NCBI RefSeq assembly: GCF_013778455.1
Contig: NZ_JACEHE010000010.1
Location: 1-64,000, forward strand
Reading direction: 5' to 3'
Length of the DNA: 64,000 bases
Origin: Streptomyces himalayensis subsp. himalayensis
GTDB taxonomy: Bacteria > Actinomycetota > Actinomycetes > Streptomycetales > Streptomycetaceae
In this document: in pieces, positions 9,116 through 18,459 of the stretch
Layout: each line of letters starts with the position of its first letter
Numbering within the stretch: the stretch's first letter is position 1
Made by a program: the position numbers and the translations under genes
Notes under the pieces: model-generated
Told to the model about the DNA's origin: nothing
The model's database searches: none
The model's input: only the letters and a program-made list of their open reading frames with translations

Positions 9116-10285
9116 ATGACGGGGACGACGGTCGTCTTCATCCACGGGACAGGGGTGCGCGAGCCGCGCTTCACCGCGCTGGCCGAGAGCGTCCGCGCCT
9201 CGCTCGACGCCGAGCGGTCCGGGCTGCGGTTCGTACCGTTCTACTGGGGCGACACCCATGGCGCGACACTCGGCGCCGGAGGTGCCAGTCTGCCGCCGTC
9301 CACCGGGCATGCCCGGACCCTGGCCGCCCAGGACGGGGACGGGGGCGACATCGCCGCCTGGGGAGTCCTCTACGACGACCCCGACGCCGAACTCGCCTTG
9401 GCCGCCGCCGCCGCGCCGCCCAAGGCCGAGCGCCCTCCCGGCGCGGCCCGCCCCGAGCAGTCCGTGCGCGTCCGCCTGGGCGAGCTGGCCGCCCAAGGGG
9501 ACGCAGCCGCGGCCGAACTGGGGCCCGGGCTCGCCGAGTCCGCGACCGCGCTGGCCGCCCACCCGCTGCTCGCACCGGCTGCCGCCGCCCTGTCCCCGGA
9601 GGACCTGGCAGTCCTCCTCGCCCGCGCCCTGACAGCCCGTGTCATCGCCGCCGCGCTCGACGCCGACGCACCGCTGATCCCCGACGGCGACACCCGCGAC
9701 GCCGTGGCCGCCTGCCTCGCCGAGACCCTGGGCGCGCCACCCGCCGGCAGCGGGCGCACACTCCGCGGACGCTTGCTGCGCATCGCGACGGGCGCCGCGG
9801 CACGGGCCGCCCTGCGCCGCCGCCGCGCCCTCACCGAGGCCGCCCACCCCGCCGCCGGCGACATCCTGCGCTACCTCAGCCGCGGCGAGCCTCTGCGGGC
9901 CGAACTACGCGCCCTGATAGGCGAGTTGCACGGACCCGTGGTCCTCATCGGCCACAGCCTCGGCGGCATCATCGCCCTCGACACCCTCGTCGGCGCGCCG
10001 CTGCCCCAGGTCCGCCTCCTGGTGACGGCCGGTTCCCAGGGTCCGTTCCTGTACGAGTCCGGCTCCCTGCCTTCGCTCACCCACCCGCAGCCGCTGCCGC
10101 CCCACGTTCCCGACTGGCTCAATCTGTACGACCCCCGGGACCTGCTCGCGTACCTCGGCGCGGGTCTCTTCCCCGGCCGCGTCACGGACGTGTCCGTCGA
10201 CAGCCGCCAGCCCTTCCCCGCCTCGCACAGCGCCTACTGGACCAACCCCGCCGTCTACCGCCACATCGTGGGCCGCCTGCCGTGA
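9116..10285 (+). CDS. Alpha/beta-hydrolase (lipase/esterase-like), putative effector
   Basis: A 389-residue protein with an alpha/beta-hydrolase layout. An early oxyanion-hole strand VVFIHGTG starts at about residue 5. The nucleophile elbow GHSLGG lies near residue 280, with a plausible acid in YDPRDL and a His in SHSAYW near the C-terminus. Between them is a long Ala/Glu-rich helical insertion (about residues 60-260). No signal peptide is seen, so it is probably cytoplasmic. The ATG at 9116 is preceded by GGGGGG; a further GTG at 9062 is in frame but lacks a good ribosome site and lies in the regulatory region. The stop overlaps the GTG of the caspase gene (GTGA). It may be a lipase effector of the system; the substrate is unknown. 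Confidence 0.75.
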   Translation: MTGTTVVFIHGTGVREPRFTALAESVRASLDAERSGLRFVPFYWGDTHGATLGAGGASLPPSTGHARTLAAQDGDGGDIAAWGVLYDDPDAELALAAAAAPPKAERPPGAARPEQSVRVRLGELAAQGDAAAAELGPGLAESATALAAHPLLAPAAAALSPEDLAVLLARALTARVIAAALDADAPLIPDGDTRDAVAACLAETLGAPPAGSGRTLRGRLLRIATGAAARAALRRRRALTEAAHPAAGDILRYLSRGEPLRAELRALIGELHGPVVLIGHSLGGIIALDTLVGAPLPQVRLLVTAGSQGPFLYESGSLPSLTHPQPLPPHVPDWLNLYDPRDLLAYLGAGLFPGRVTDVSVDSRQPFPASHSAYWTNPAVYRHIVGRLP

Positions 10286-11487
10286 GCCACCTCAGCCCCG
10301 ACCGGGTGCACGCACTGATCGTCGGTATCGAGCGGTACGACGCGGGGCACAGCTGGGACCTTCCGGGGCCCGCCCGTGACGCCCTCGCCTTCCACTCCCT
10401 GCTGCGTTCCGCCGGTGTCCCGGACTCCCGACTCAGGCTCCATCTCGCCCCGTTGGAAGGCTTCGCGCCGGGCATTCCGTACGCGGGCGCCGACCACGCC
10501 ACCCTCCGACGTACCCTCGTCCACGAACTCTCCCCGGCGCAGGGCGACGTGCTGTGGGTGTGGTGGGGCGGCCATGGCGTCCTCGACCGGTCCGGGCACA
10601 CCCGCCTGCTCTGTGCCGACGCCACGACCGGCGACAAGGTGTCCATCGACCTGGAGTCGGCGCTCGACCGGTACACGAGCGACGCAGTGGCATCGCTCAC
10701 CGACCAGTTGTGGATCGTCGACGCCTGCGAGACGTTCGAGGAGGACCTGGACTTCCGGGATCCGCTGCCGCCGGACGCCCTGCCCGGCGGGCACCGGACT
10801 CTGGCCCACCGTCAGATCGTGCTGCGGGCGGCGGGCCGTGGCAGGGAGGCCGCCAACGACCCTGTTCGTGCCACCGGTCTCTTCTCCGAGATCGTGCTCG
10901 GCCTGCTCGCCGAGCGGGCCGCCGACTTGCCCGCTCTGCCCGACCCGGAGGAGTTCTTCCCCGTCGTACGCGCCAAGGTGGAAGAACTGCGGGCCGCGCA
11001 TCGCACCGCGCAGGACCCGGAGATCCTGCTGCGCAGCCCTGGGCGGACCGAGGTGCTGCCCCCCGCCACATCTCAAGCGCCCGCCACGTCCCAGCCCGCC
11101 ACGTCTCAAGCGCCCGCGCCCCAAGCGCCCGCGCCCCAAGCGCCCGCGCCCCAAGCGCCCGCCGCGCCCCAACTGCCCGCGCGTTCCCCGCTGCCGCGCG
11201 CCGTGGATGCACTGCTCGCGTATCCGCTGATGGCCGACCCGGCCGAACGGCAGACCGTGGTCGGCCAGCTCAGCCCCGCTCTCACCGGAACGCTGCCCCG
11301 GCACACCAAGGCGCGTACGGATGTCACCGGCATCCTCACTGCGCTGCGCCGCCGGGGTCCCGCCGCGCTGCAGGAGCTGTACGACGCTGTGGTCGCGGTC
11401 GACGACGACCCGACACTTGCGGCCGAACTCGAGGCCTCCCTGCGGGAGTTGACGCCGAGAAAGGACGAACCTGGGCGGTCGGCCTGA
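10282..11487 (+). CDS. Caspase-like protease with C-terminal effector-associated domain
   Basis: A 401-residue protein with a caspase (C14-like) fold: N-terminal strand HALIVGIERYD, catalytic His98 in WWGGHG and catalytic Cys149 in WIVDACE. After the protease domain comes a Pro/Ala linker of about 35 residues encoded by 15-bp DNA repeats (QAPAP units). The last about 95 residues are helical and read like an effector-associated domain (LLAYPLMADPAERQ, then ARTDVTGILTAL). That region resembles the N-terminal domain of the VMAP protein, suggesting recruitment by like-with-like contact. The GTG start overlaps the hydrolase stop by 4 nt. Bacterial caspase-like effectors cleave cell proteins or partner proteins when triggered; the target here is unknown. 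Confidence 0.85.
   Translation: MSHLSPDRVHALIVGIERYDAGHSWDLPGPARDALAFHSLLRSAGVPDSRLRLHLAPLEGFAPGIPYAGADHATLRRTLVHELSPAQGDVLWVWWGGHGVLDRSGHTRLLCADATTGDKVSIDLESALDRYTSDAVASLTDQLWIVDACETFEEDLDFRDPLPPDALPGGHRTLAHRQIVLRAAGRGREAANDPVRATGLFSEIVLGLLAERAADLPALPDPEEFFPVVRAKVEELRAAHRTAQDPEILLRSPGRTEVLPPATSQAPATSQPATSQAPAPQAPAPQAPAPQAPAAPQLPARSPLPRAVDALLAYPLMADPAERQTVVGQLSPALTGTLPRHTKARTDVTGILTALRRRGPAALQELYDAVVAVDDDPTLAAELEASLRELTPRKDEPGRSA
11060..11173 (+). repeat. 15-bp coding repeat (Gln-Ala-Pro-Ala-Pro linker)
   Basis: Within the caspase gene, CAAGCGCCCGCGCCC is repeated in tandem three times or more, preceded by related TCTCAAGCGCCCGCC-type copies. It encodes a flexible Q-A-P-A-P linker between the protease domain and the C-terminal adaptor-like domain. 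The exact DNA identity points to recent copy-number change. Confidence 0.75.
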
Positions 11488-11587
11488 TCATGTGGCCTGA
11501 TCGCACAGGTTTCCGACGAGGGCCCGCTTGGCCATGATGGAAGGAGACGGGGCATTGCGTGCCACCGTGCGTGAAGGGGGACCGATC

Positions 11588-11830
11588 TTGGATCAGCCAG
11601 CACCCGCCAGGCACGACGCCGACGTCGTAGCCATCCATCCGTCCCCCACGTCGGACGCCGCGGGAGCCCCCGCCTGGGAGTCGGAGCTGGCAGACCTCAC
11701 GGGGATGCCCCTCACCGACGTGGAGTCACTCGCCCCCCTCTCGCCAGGGGCCCGCCTGCTCGGGGAAGTGCTCCGCGCCCGCTCCAGCATCCGTGGAGGG
11801 GGCGGCGATCCACCCGGACGCGCCGAGTAG
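11588..11830 (+). CDS. Candidate RiPP-like precursor peptide (FxSxx-COOH-related leader, no Phe core)
   Basis: A small protein of about 80 residues. The middle (SELADLTGMPLTDVESL, then GARLLGEVLRA) resembles the conserved helical leader of FxSxx-COOH precursor peptides. The C-terminus (RARSSIRGGGGDPPGRAE) lacks the terminal F-x-S-x-x motif, and the peptide contains no Phe or Tyr. The start is chosen at TTG 11588 because GAAGGGGG lies about 8 nt upstream; ATG 11534/11537 and TTG 11555 are alternatives giving up to 20 more residues. It lies 37 nt before the HExxH enzyme gene, so it is the obvious candidate substrate. That pairing is inferred from position and resemblance. Confidence 0.55.
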   Translation: MDQPAPARHDADVVAIHPSPTSDAAGAPAWESELADLTGMPLTDVESLAPLSPGARLLGEVLRARSSIRGGGGDPPGRAE

Positions 11831-11866
11831 CCGCCCTCGCCCGCCCACTCACGAAGGCCGCGCGCA

Positions 11867-13642
11867 ATGACCCAGCACGGTACGACCACGCACGGCATGG
11901 CACCCCCGTACCGCCCAGAGCCGCACCGCCCCTCGCATCCGCCGCTCACCATGCCCGACCACCTCTTCGCGCAGCTCGCCACGGGCGGCCACTCAGCCGA
12001 GGCCCTGGCATTCCTGGAGCGCGGTGAGCGCGCGCGCCGGCTGCTCCTCCTGCGCACCCTGCTCGACCGGCTCGACGCCCTGCCCACGCCGCTGACGCCG
12101 CCCACGCGGGCCTGGGCCGTCCTCAAGGAGGCGGCCGGGGCGGCGCCCGAGGCCGTGGAGCGGCTGCTGCTCGCACCGGGGACGGGCAGCTGGCTCGGCC
12201 ACGTACTGCGCCGCAGTCACGGCACGTCCTCCGGGCCGCCGATGTGGGCCGAGGCCGGGCACCTGTGCGCACTGGCCGTCGTCGCGGCCGTGCACGCCGG
12301 CACGACCGCCGACCTCCTCGTCCCCCTCATGGACGGCGCCCTGCACCTGCCCGGTCTCGGGCGCCTGCGGGTGCCGGGCGTGGCACCTCACCCCACGGTG
12401 GGGCGGGCGCGGGTCAGCGGGGGAGAGGTGACGGTGACCGTGCCGGGCGCCCCCGGCGTGCCGGCCGTGCGCTGCCGCCCCGCCACCGTCCCCGCGGGCA
12501 GCTCCGAAGCGGCGGTCGGCGCAGGACCGCACTGGCTTCCGCTGCGCACCCTCGCCCTCCCCGCCTCCGCGGGCGGCGGAACGGTACTGCTCGACGACCT
12601 CGATCCGTACCGCGACCTCGACGGGCCCGTGCCGGCGGAACGGCTCGACGACGAGGAGACCGCGGCCTGGCAGCGGCTGTTCGACGAGGCTCTGGGGCTG
12701 CTGCTCGGGGCGCGCAGCGGTGAGGGGCCGGATGACGGGCGCGGGCCGGACACCGGGTACGGGCCCGGGCGGCTCGTCCCCGCCGCGGTTCGTGTCGTCG
12801 TCCCCTGGGGACGTACCACGAGCACGCCTCCGCCCCCGCCCTTCGTCCGCACCTCCGCCACCAGCGGCGACGCTTACGGTGCCATGGTGGTCTCGCGGCC
12901 CGCGACGGCCGTCGCCCTCGCCGAGACCCTGGTCCACGAGTTCCAGCACAGCAAACTCGCCGCTCTTCTCCACCTCTTCGAGCTGATCGACGACGACCGC
13001 GCCGAGTGCCATTACGCCCCGTGGCGGCCCGACCCCCGCCACCTCACCGGCCTGCTGCACGGGGCCTACGCCTTCACGGCCGTCACCGGCTTCTGGCGCG
13101 ACCGCCTCGCCGACGATCCCAGCAGCCCCACCGCCGCGTACCACTTCGCGCTGCGCCGGCTCCAGACCCGTGTCGTCGTGCGGACCCTGCTCGGCAGCGG
13201 CCGGCTCACCGCACCCGGGCGGCGCCTGGTGTCCGGGCTCGCCGCAACCCTCGACGGGTGGCTGCGCGAGCCCGTGGACGCGGCCGCGCTCGCCCGGGCG
13301 CGCACGGCCGCCGCCCTGCACCGCACCGAATGGCGGCTGCGCAACCTGGACGGCCCCGGTGCCCGGCCCTGCCTCCCCGCCGGCGCCCTTCCGTGGGCCG
13401 ACACCCGTACCCACGCCTTCGCCGAGCCGCCCGCCGCGCCCCGCACAGCCGACGAGTACCTGGCCGCCGGCGACCCCGCCAGTGCCGTCGCCCGGTACGC
13501 CGACATGCTGGCGCGCACCCCGGACGATCCGGCCACCCTCGCGGGCTGGATCGTCGCCCGGGCCGCGCTGCACCCCGGCCGCGGCGACGCCCGGCGCGCG
13601 CTGGCCCGCCCCGAACTGCTGACTGCTGCAACCGAGGGGTGA
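11867..13642 (+). CDS. HExxH-motif putative peptide-modifying enzyme (aKG-HExxH peptide beta-hydroxylase family)
   Basis: A 591-residue protein. The defining motif LVHEFQHSKL places HExxH at residues 357-361, followed by LLHLFELIDDD, where further metal ligands are expected, and HYAPWRPDPRHL. The N-terminal about 130 residues are helical (FAQLATGGHSAEAL start), as in the HEXXH motif-domain family found beside FxSxx-COOH genes. The last about 60 residues look like one TPR-like hairpin. Members of this family fused to radical SAM enzymes have been reported to hydroxylate peptides using 2-oxoglutarate and iron; this one stands alone. It is probably the last gene of the hydrolase-caspase-peptide operon. 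Activity and substrate are inferred. Confidence 0.72.
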   Translation: MTQHGTTTHGMAPPYRPEPHRPSHPPLTMPDHLFAQLATGGHSAEALAFLERGERARRLLLLRTLLDRLDALPTPLTPPTRAWAVLKEAAGAAPEAVERLLLAPGTGSWLGHVLRRSHGTSSGPPMWAEAGHLCALAVVAAVHAGTTADLLVPLMDGALHLPGLGRLRVPGVAPHPTVGRARVSGGEVTVTVPGAPGVPAVRCRPATVPAGSSEAAVGAGPHWLPLRTLALPASAGGGTVLLDDLDPYRDLDGPVPAERLDDEETAAWQRLFDEALGLLLGARSGEGPDDGRGPDTGYGPGRLVPAAVRVVVPWGRTTSTPPPPPFVRTSATSGDAYGAMVVSRPATAVALAETLVHEFQHSKLAALLHLFELIDDDRAECHYAPWRPDPRHLTGLLHGAYAFTAVTGFWRDRLADDPSSPTAAYHFALRRLQTRVVVRTLLGSGRLTAPGRRLVSGLAATLDGWLREPVDAAALARARTAAALHRTEWRLRNLDGPGARPCLPAGALPWADTRTHAFAEPPAAPRTADEYLAAGDPASAVARYADMLARTPDDPATLAGWIVARAALHPGRGDARRALARPELLTAATEG

Positions 13643-13671
13643 AGGGGTGGCCGAGTGGTCAGGATGAGGGC

Positions 13672-14910
13672 ATGGGATTCCATGTCGACTCCGAGGCCGG
13701 GCGGCTGCGGCGCGTCATCCTGCACCGCCCCGATCTGGAACTCAAGCGGCTCACTCCGAGCAACAAGGACGCGCTGCTCTTCGACGACGTGCTGTGGGTG
13801 CGCCGGGCGCGGCAGGAGCACGACGGGTTCGCTGATGTCCTGCGCGACCGCGGCGTGACGGTCCATCTCTTCGGTGACCTGCTCACCGAGACCCTCGCCA
13901 TCCCGGCGGCCAGGAACCGCGTACTGGACCGGGTCTTCGACGAGAAGGAGTACGGTCCGTTGGCCACGGACCATCTGCGGGCGGCCTTCGAGACGATGGG
14001 CCCGGCCGAGCTCACCGAGGCGCTGGTCGGCGGGATGACCAAGCGGGAGTTCCTGGAGCGGCACCCGGAGCCCACATCGGTCCGCTTCCATGTCATGGAG
14101 CTCGACGACTTCCTGCTCCACCCCCTGCCCAACCACCTCTTCACCCGCGACACTTCGGCCTGGATCTACGACGGGGTCTCGATCAACGCGATGCGCTGGC
14201 CCGCCCGGCAGCGCGAGACGGTGCACTTCGAGGCGATCTACCGGCACCACCCGCTGTTCCACGCCGACCGGGCCGGCCCGTTCCACACGTGGTCGGAGGG
14301 GCAGCACGACTACCCGTCGACCATCGAGGGCGGCGACGTGCTGGTGATCGGCAACGGCGCCGTGCTCATCGGCATGAGCGAGCGGACGACCCCGCAGGCC
14401 GTCGAGATGCTGGCGCACAAGCTCTTCGCCGCCGGGTCGGCGCAGACCATCGTGGCACTCGACATGCCCAAGCGGCGTGCGCTCATGCATCTCGACACCG
14501 TCATGACGATGATCGACGGCGATACGTTCACGCAGTACGCCGGACTCGGCATGCTCCGCTCGTACACCATCGAGCCGGGCGTCGACGGCCGGGAGCTGAA
14601 GGTCACCGACCATCCGCCGGAGCACATGCACCGGGCGATCGCCGCGGCCCTCGGGCTGAGCGAGATCCGTGTGCTGACCGCCACACAGGACGTGCACGCG
14701 GCCGAGCGGGAGCAGTGGGACGACGGCTGCAACGTCCTCGCGGTCGAGCCGGGTGTGGTCGTCGCCTACGAGCGGAACTCGACGACGAACACCCACCTGC
14801 GGAAGCAGGGCATCGAGGTCATAGAGATCCGGGGAAGCGAGCTGGGGCGGGGGCGGGGTGGGCCGCGGTGCATGAGCTGTCCGGTGGAGCGGGAGGCTGT
14901 GGCCGCGTAG
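13672..14910 (+). CDS. arcA: Arginine deiminase
   Basis: A 412-residue arginine deiminase converting arginine to citrulline and ammonia, the first step of the arginine deiminase pathway. Diagnostic features are the N-terminal VDSEAGRLRRVILHRP, FTRDTSAWIYDG, EGGDVLVIGNG, the HLDTVMTMID guanidinium-binding segment, and GGPRCMSCP with the catalytic Cys at the C-terminus. Length is typical of the family. The ATG has AGGA 8 nt upstream. It starts only 29 nt after the HExxH gene, so read-through from that operon is possible, but the product fits the following ornithine carbamoyltransferase and amino-acid permease. No carbamate kinase gene (arcC) is in the window. Confidence 0.95.
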   Translation: MGFHVDSEAGRLRRVILHRPDLELKRLTPSNKDALLFDDVLWVRRARQEHDGFADVLRDRGVTVHLFGDLLTETLAIPAARNRVLDRVFDEKEYGPLATDHLRAAFETMGPAELTEALVGGMTKREFLERHPEPTSVRFHVMELDDFLLHPLPNHLFTRDTSAWIYDGVSINAMRWPARQRETVHFEAIYRHHPLFHADRAGPFHTWSEGQHDYPSTIEGGDVLVIGNGAVLIGMSERTTPQAVEMLAHKLFAAGSAQTIVALDMPKRRALMHLDTVMTMIDGDTFTQYAGLGMLRSYTIEPGVDGRELKVTDHPPEHMHRAIAAALGLSEIRVLTATQDVHAAEREQWDDGCNVLAVEPGVVVAYERNSTTNTHLRKQGIEVIEIRGSELGRGRGGPRCMSCPVEREAVAA

Positions 14911-14941
14911 TGGTGCAACGCGTCGGCGCCTCATCGACCTC

Positions 14942-14975
14942 GACGATCCGCATACAAATGTTGACGATCGTATAG
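14942..14975 (+). promoter_or_regulatory. Candidate GntR-type operator/promoter upstream of arcB
   Basis: The 106-bp arcA-arcB gap is locally AT-rich. GACGATC occurs twice (14942-14948 and 14963-14969), and ATAC (14952-14955) is mirrored by GTAT (14969-14972). The ATGTTGACGATCGTAT core resembles operators of FadR-type GntR regulators. The regulator itself is not in the window. Confidence 0.35.
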
Positions 14976-15016
14976 ACTTCCATGGTTCCCGCATCCGTAC
15001 ACCCAGGAGAGCTCCC

Positions 15017-16024
15017 ATGGCGACAGTCCCGACCGGTCTCACCGGCCGCCACTTCCTCAAGGAGCTGGATTTCACCGCCGAGGAGTTCCGGAGCCTGATC
15101 GACCTGGCCGCCGAGCTCAAGGCGGCCAAGAAGGCGGGGACCGAGACCAGGCGGCTGACCGGCCGGAACATCGCGCTGATCTTCGAGAAGACCTCGACCC
15201 GTACGCGCTGCGCCTTCGAGGTGGCGGCCGCGGACCAGGGCGCGTCCACCACGTATCTGGACCCGTCCGGGTCGCAGATCGGGCACAAGGAGTCGGTGAA
15301 GGACACGGCGCGTGTGCTCGGGCGGATGTTCGACGCCATCGAGTACCGCGGGGACAGCCAGGCCGCTGTCGAGGAGCTCGCCGCCCACGCGGGCGTGCCC
15401 GTCTACAACGGTCTCACCGACGACTGGCACCCCACGCAGATGCTGGCCGACGTGCTCACGATGACCGAGCACAGCAGCAAGCCGCTGGAGCGGATGGCTT
15501 TCGCCTACCTCGGCGACGCCCGCTTCAACATGGGCAACTCGTACCTGGTCACGGGCGCGCTGCTCGGCATGGACGTACGCATCGTCGCCCCGAAGTCCTA
15601 CTGGCCGGCCGAGGAGATCGTGACGGAGGCCCGGCGGCTCGCCGAGAAGTCGGGTGCGCGCATCACCCTCACCGAGGACGTCGCCGAGGGCGTGCAGGGT
15701 GCGGACTTCGTCGCGACCGATGTGTGGGTGTCGATGGGGGAGCCCAAGGAGGTGTGGGACGAGCGCATCGCCGCGCTCGCGCCGTACGCCGTGACGATGG
15801 ACGTGCTGCGCGCGACCGGCAATCCCGACGTGAAGTTCCTGCACTGCCTGCCGGCCTTCCATGACCTGGGCACCAAGGTCGGCCGCGAGATCCACGAGCG
15901 TCACGGCCTGGACTCCCTCGAGGTCACCGACGAGGTCTTCGAGTCCGCGCACTCGGTCGTCTTCGACGAGGCCGAGAACCGGCTGCACACCATCAAGGCG
16001 GTGCTGGTCGCGACGCTCGGCTGA
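15017..16024 (+). CDS. arcB: Ornithine carbamoyltransferase (catabolic type)
   Basis: A 335-residue ornithine carbamoyltransferase. The carbamoyl-phosphate motif is STRTRCAF, followed by WHPTQMLAD and the active-site HCLPAFHD; the C-terminal helix FDEAENRLHTIKAVL is standard. In the arginine deiminase pathway it splits citrulline into ornithine and carbamoyl phosphate, and its place directly after arcA favours that catabolic role over arginine synthesis. The ATG at 15017 follows AGGAGAGCTCCC, a strong ribosome site. The final step (arcC, carbamate kinase) must be encoded elsewhere. Confidence 0.93.
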   Translation: MATVPTGLTGRHFLKELDFTAEEFRSLIDLAAELKAAKKAGTETRRLTGRNIALIFEKTSTRTRCAFEVAAADQGASTTYLDPSGSQIGHKESVKDTARVLGRMFDAIEYRGDSQAAVEELAAHAGVPVYNGLTDDWHPTQMLADVLTMTEHSSKPLERMAFAYLGDARFNMGNSYLVTGALLGMDVRIVAPKSYWPAEEIVTEARRLAEKSGARITLTEDVAEGVQGADFVATDVWVSMGEPKEVWDERIAALAPYAVTMDVLRATGNPDVKFLHCLPAFHDLGTKVGREIHERHGLDSLEVTDEVFESAHSVVFDEAENRLHTIKAVLVATLG

Positions 16025-16081
16025 GGCCCTTTAGCATTTCGGGGGCGCTCCCCGGCGCCTTTGGTCACGTCGCAAACACGA

Positions 16082-16138
16082 GACACCGTCTCGCAACACC
16101 GACACCGCTTCGGAACACCGACACCGCTTCGCACAACC
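16082..16138 (+). repeat. Three tandem 19-bp repeats in the arcB-permease gap
   Basis: Three contiguous 19-bp units read GACACCGTCTCGCAACACC, GACACCGCTTCGGAACACC and GACACCGCTTCGCACAACC (16082-16100, 16101-16119, 16120-16138). They lie in the 207-bp gap before the permease start. They could be operator copies or simple slippage products. Confidence 0.8.
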
Positions 16139-16231
16139 GTAAACACCGGCAGGCCCGGACCACCCTTCCCGTGCCCGCCGCCGCGCGGCCCACCCCGCCG
16201 CGTCCAGCACCACCAGAAACGAGAACCACCC

Positions 16232-17776
<1,545 letters not shown>

Positions 17777-18392
17777 ACCAGACCGCCTTGCCCGTCGTGG
17801 TGGGGCGGTGACCGCAGGAGGAGCTCAGGGCGCGGATCAGGAGAAGGCCGCGCCCGTGCTCCTGCCAGGGGTCCGGCGGCTCGACGGGGTCCGGCTGGGT
17901 GAGCTGAGCGGGCGGCGCGGGGTCGCGGTCGTGCACCTCGACCTGACAGCCGGTGGGCAGCAGTTCCACCACCAGCTCTATGGGGGTGTGTCCCTCGGTG
18001 TGCTCCACCGCGTTGGCGACCAGCTCTGCGGTGAGCAGCTCGGCGGTGTCGCTCTCGCTTGCGCAGCACTCGATCTCGGCGAAGGCCGTACGGACCAGGG
18101 CGCGGGCGACCGGCACGGCTGCGGTGCTGTGCGGCAGCGTGATGCGCCAGGCGGAGGGCGTGGGGCTCGTGGCTGGGAGGTCGTACACGATAGGTCCGTT
18201 CGGGAGCAGGTGATCCGGGGTCGTCCTGCTTTCAACCGTATGAATGGTAAGGGGTGCCGGTGCAGAGGCTCCGGTCGGGTCTGTCCGGGACGAATGTCCC
18301 TGGTGGTGCGGGGTGCGTGGGCCCGGGGGGCGCAGGCCGGGAGGCTGGGCCGTAAGGCACGACAGGGTCCCCGGAACGCTATTGCGGGATAG

Positions 18393-18404
18393 TGACGACG
18401 GTCA
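18393..18404 (+). promoter_or_regulatory. TGAC-N4-GTCA palindrome, candidate PaaX operator (site 1)
   Basis: TGACGACGGTCA lies 55 bp upstream of the enoyl-CoA hydratase start and is flanked by GGATA on the left and ATATC on the right. The same 12-mer with one change, and the same preceding G, occurs at 27585-27596 in the other catabolic promoter. The only regulator gene in the cluster is paaX-like. Confidence 0.5.
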
Positions 18405-18459
18405 GATATCGGTGATAACTTCGGGAGAGTAGCCGCCCCGTCCGAGGAGGCCGCACGTC

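Noticed and set aside
13641..13662. GGGGTGGCCGAGTGG looks like the start of a tRNA-Ser or tRNA-Leu
   Set aside because: No matching anticodon arm, T arm or acceptor partner follows; the ArcA gene starts at 13672.
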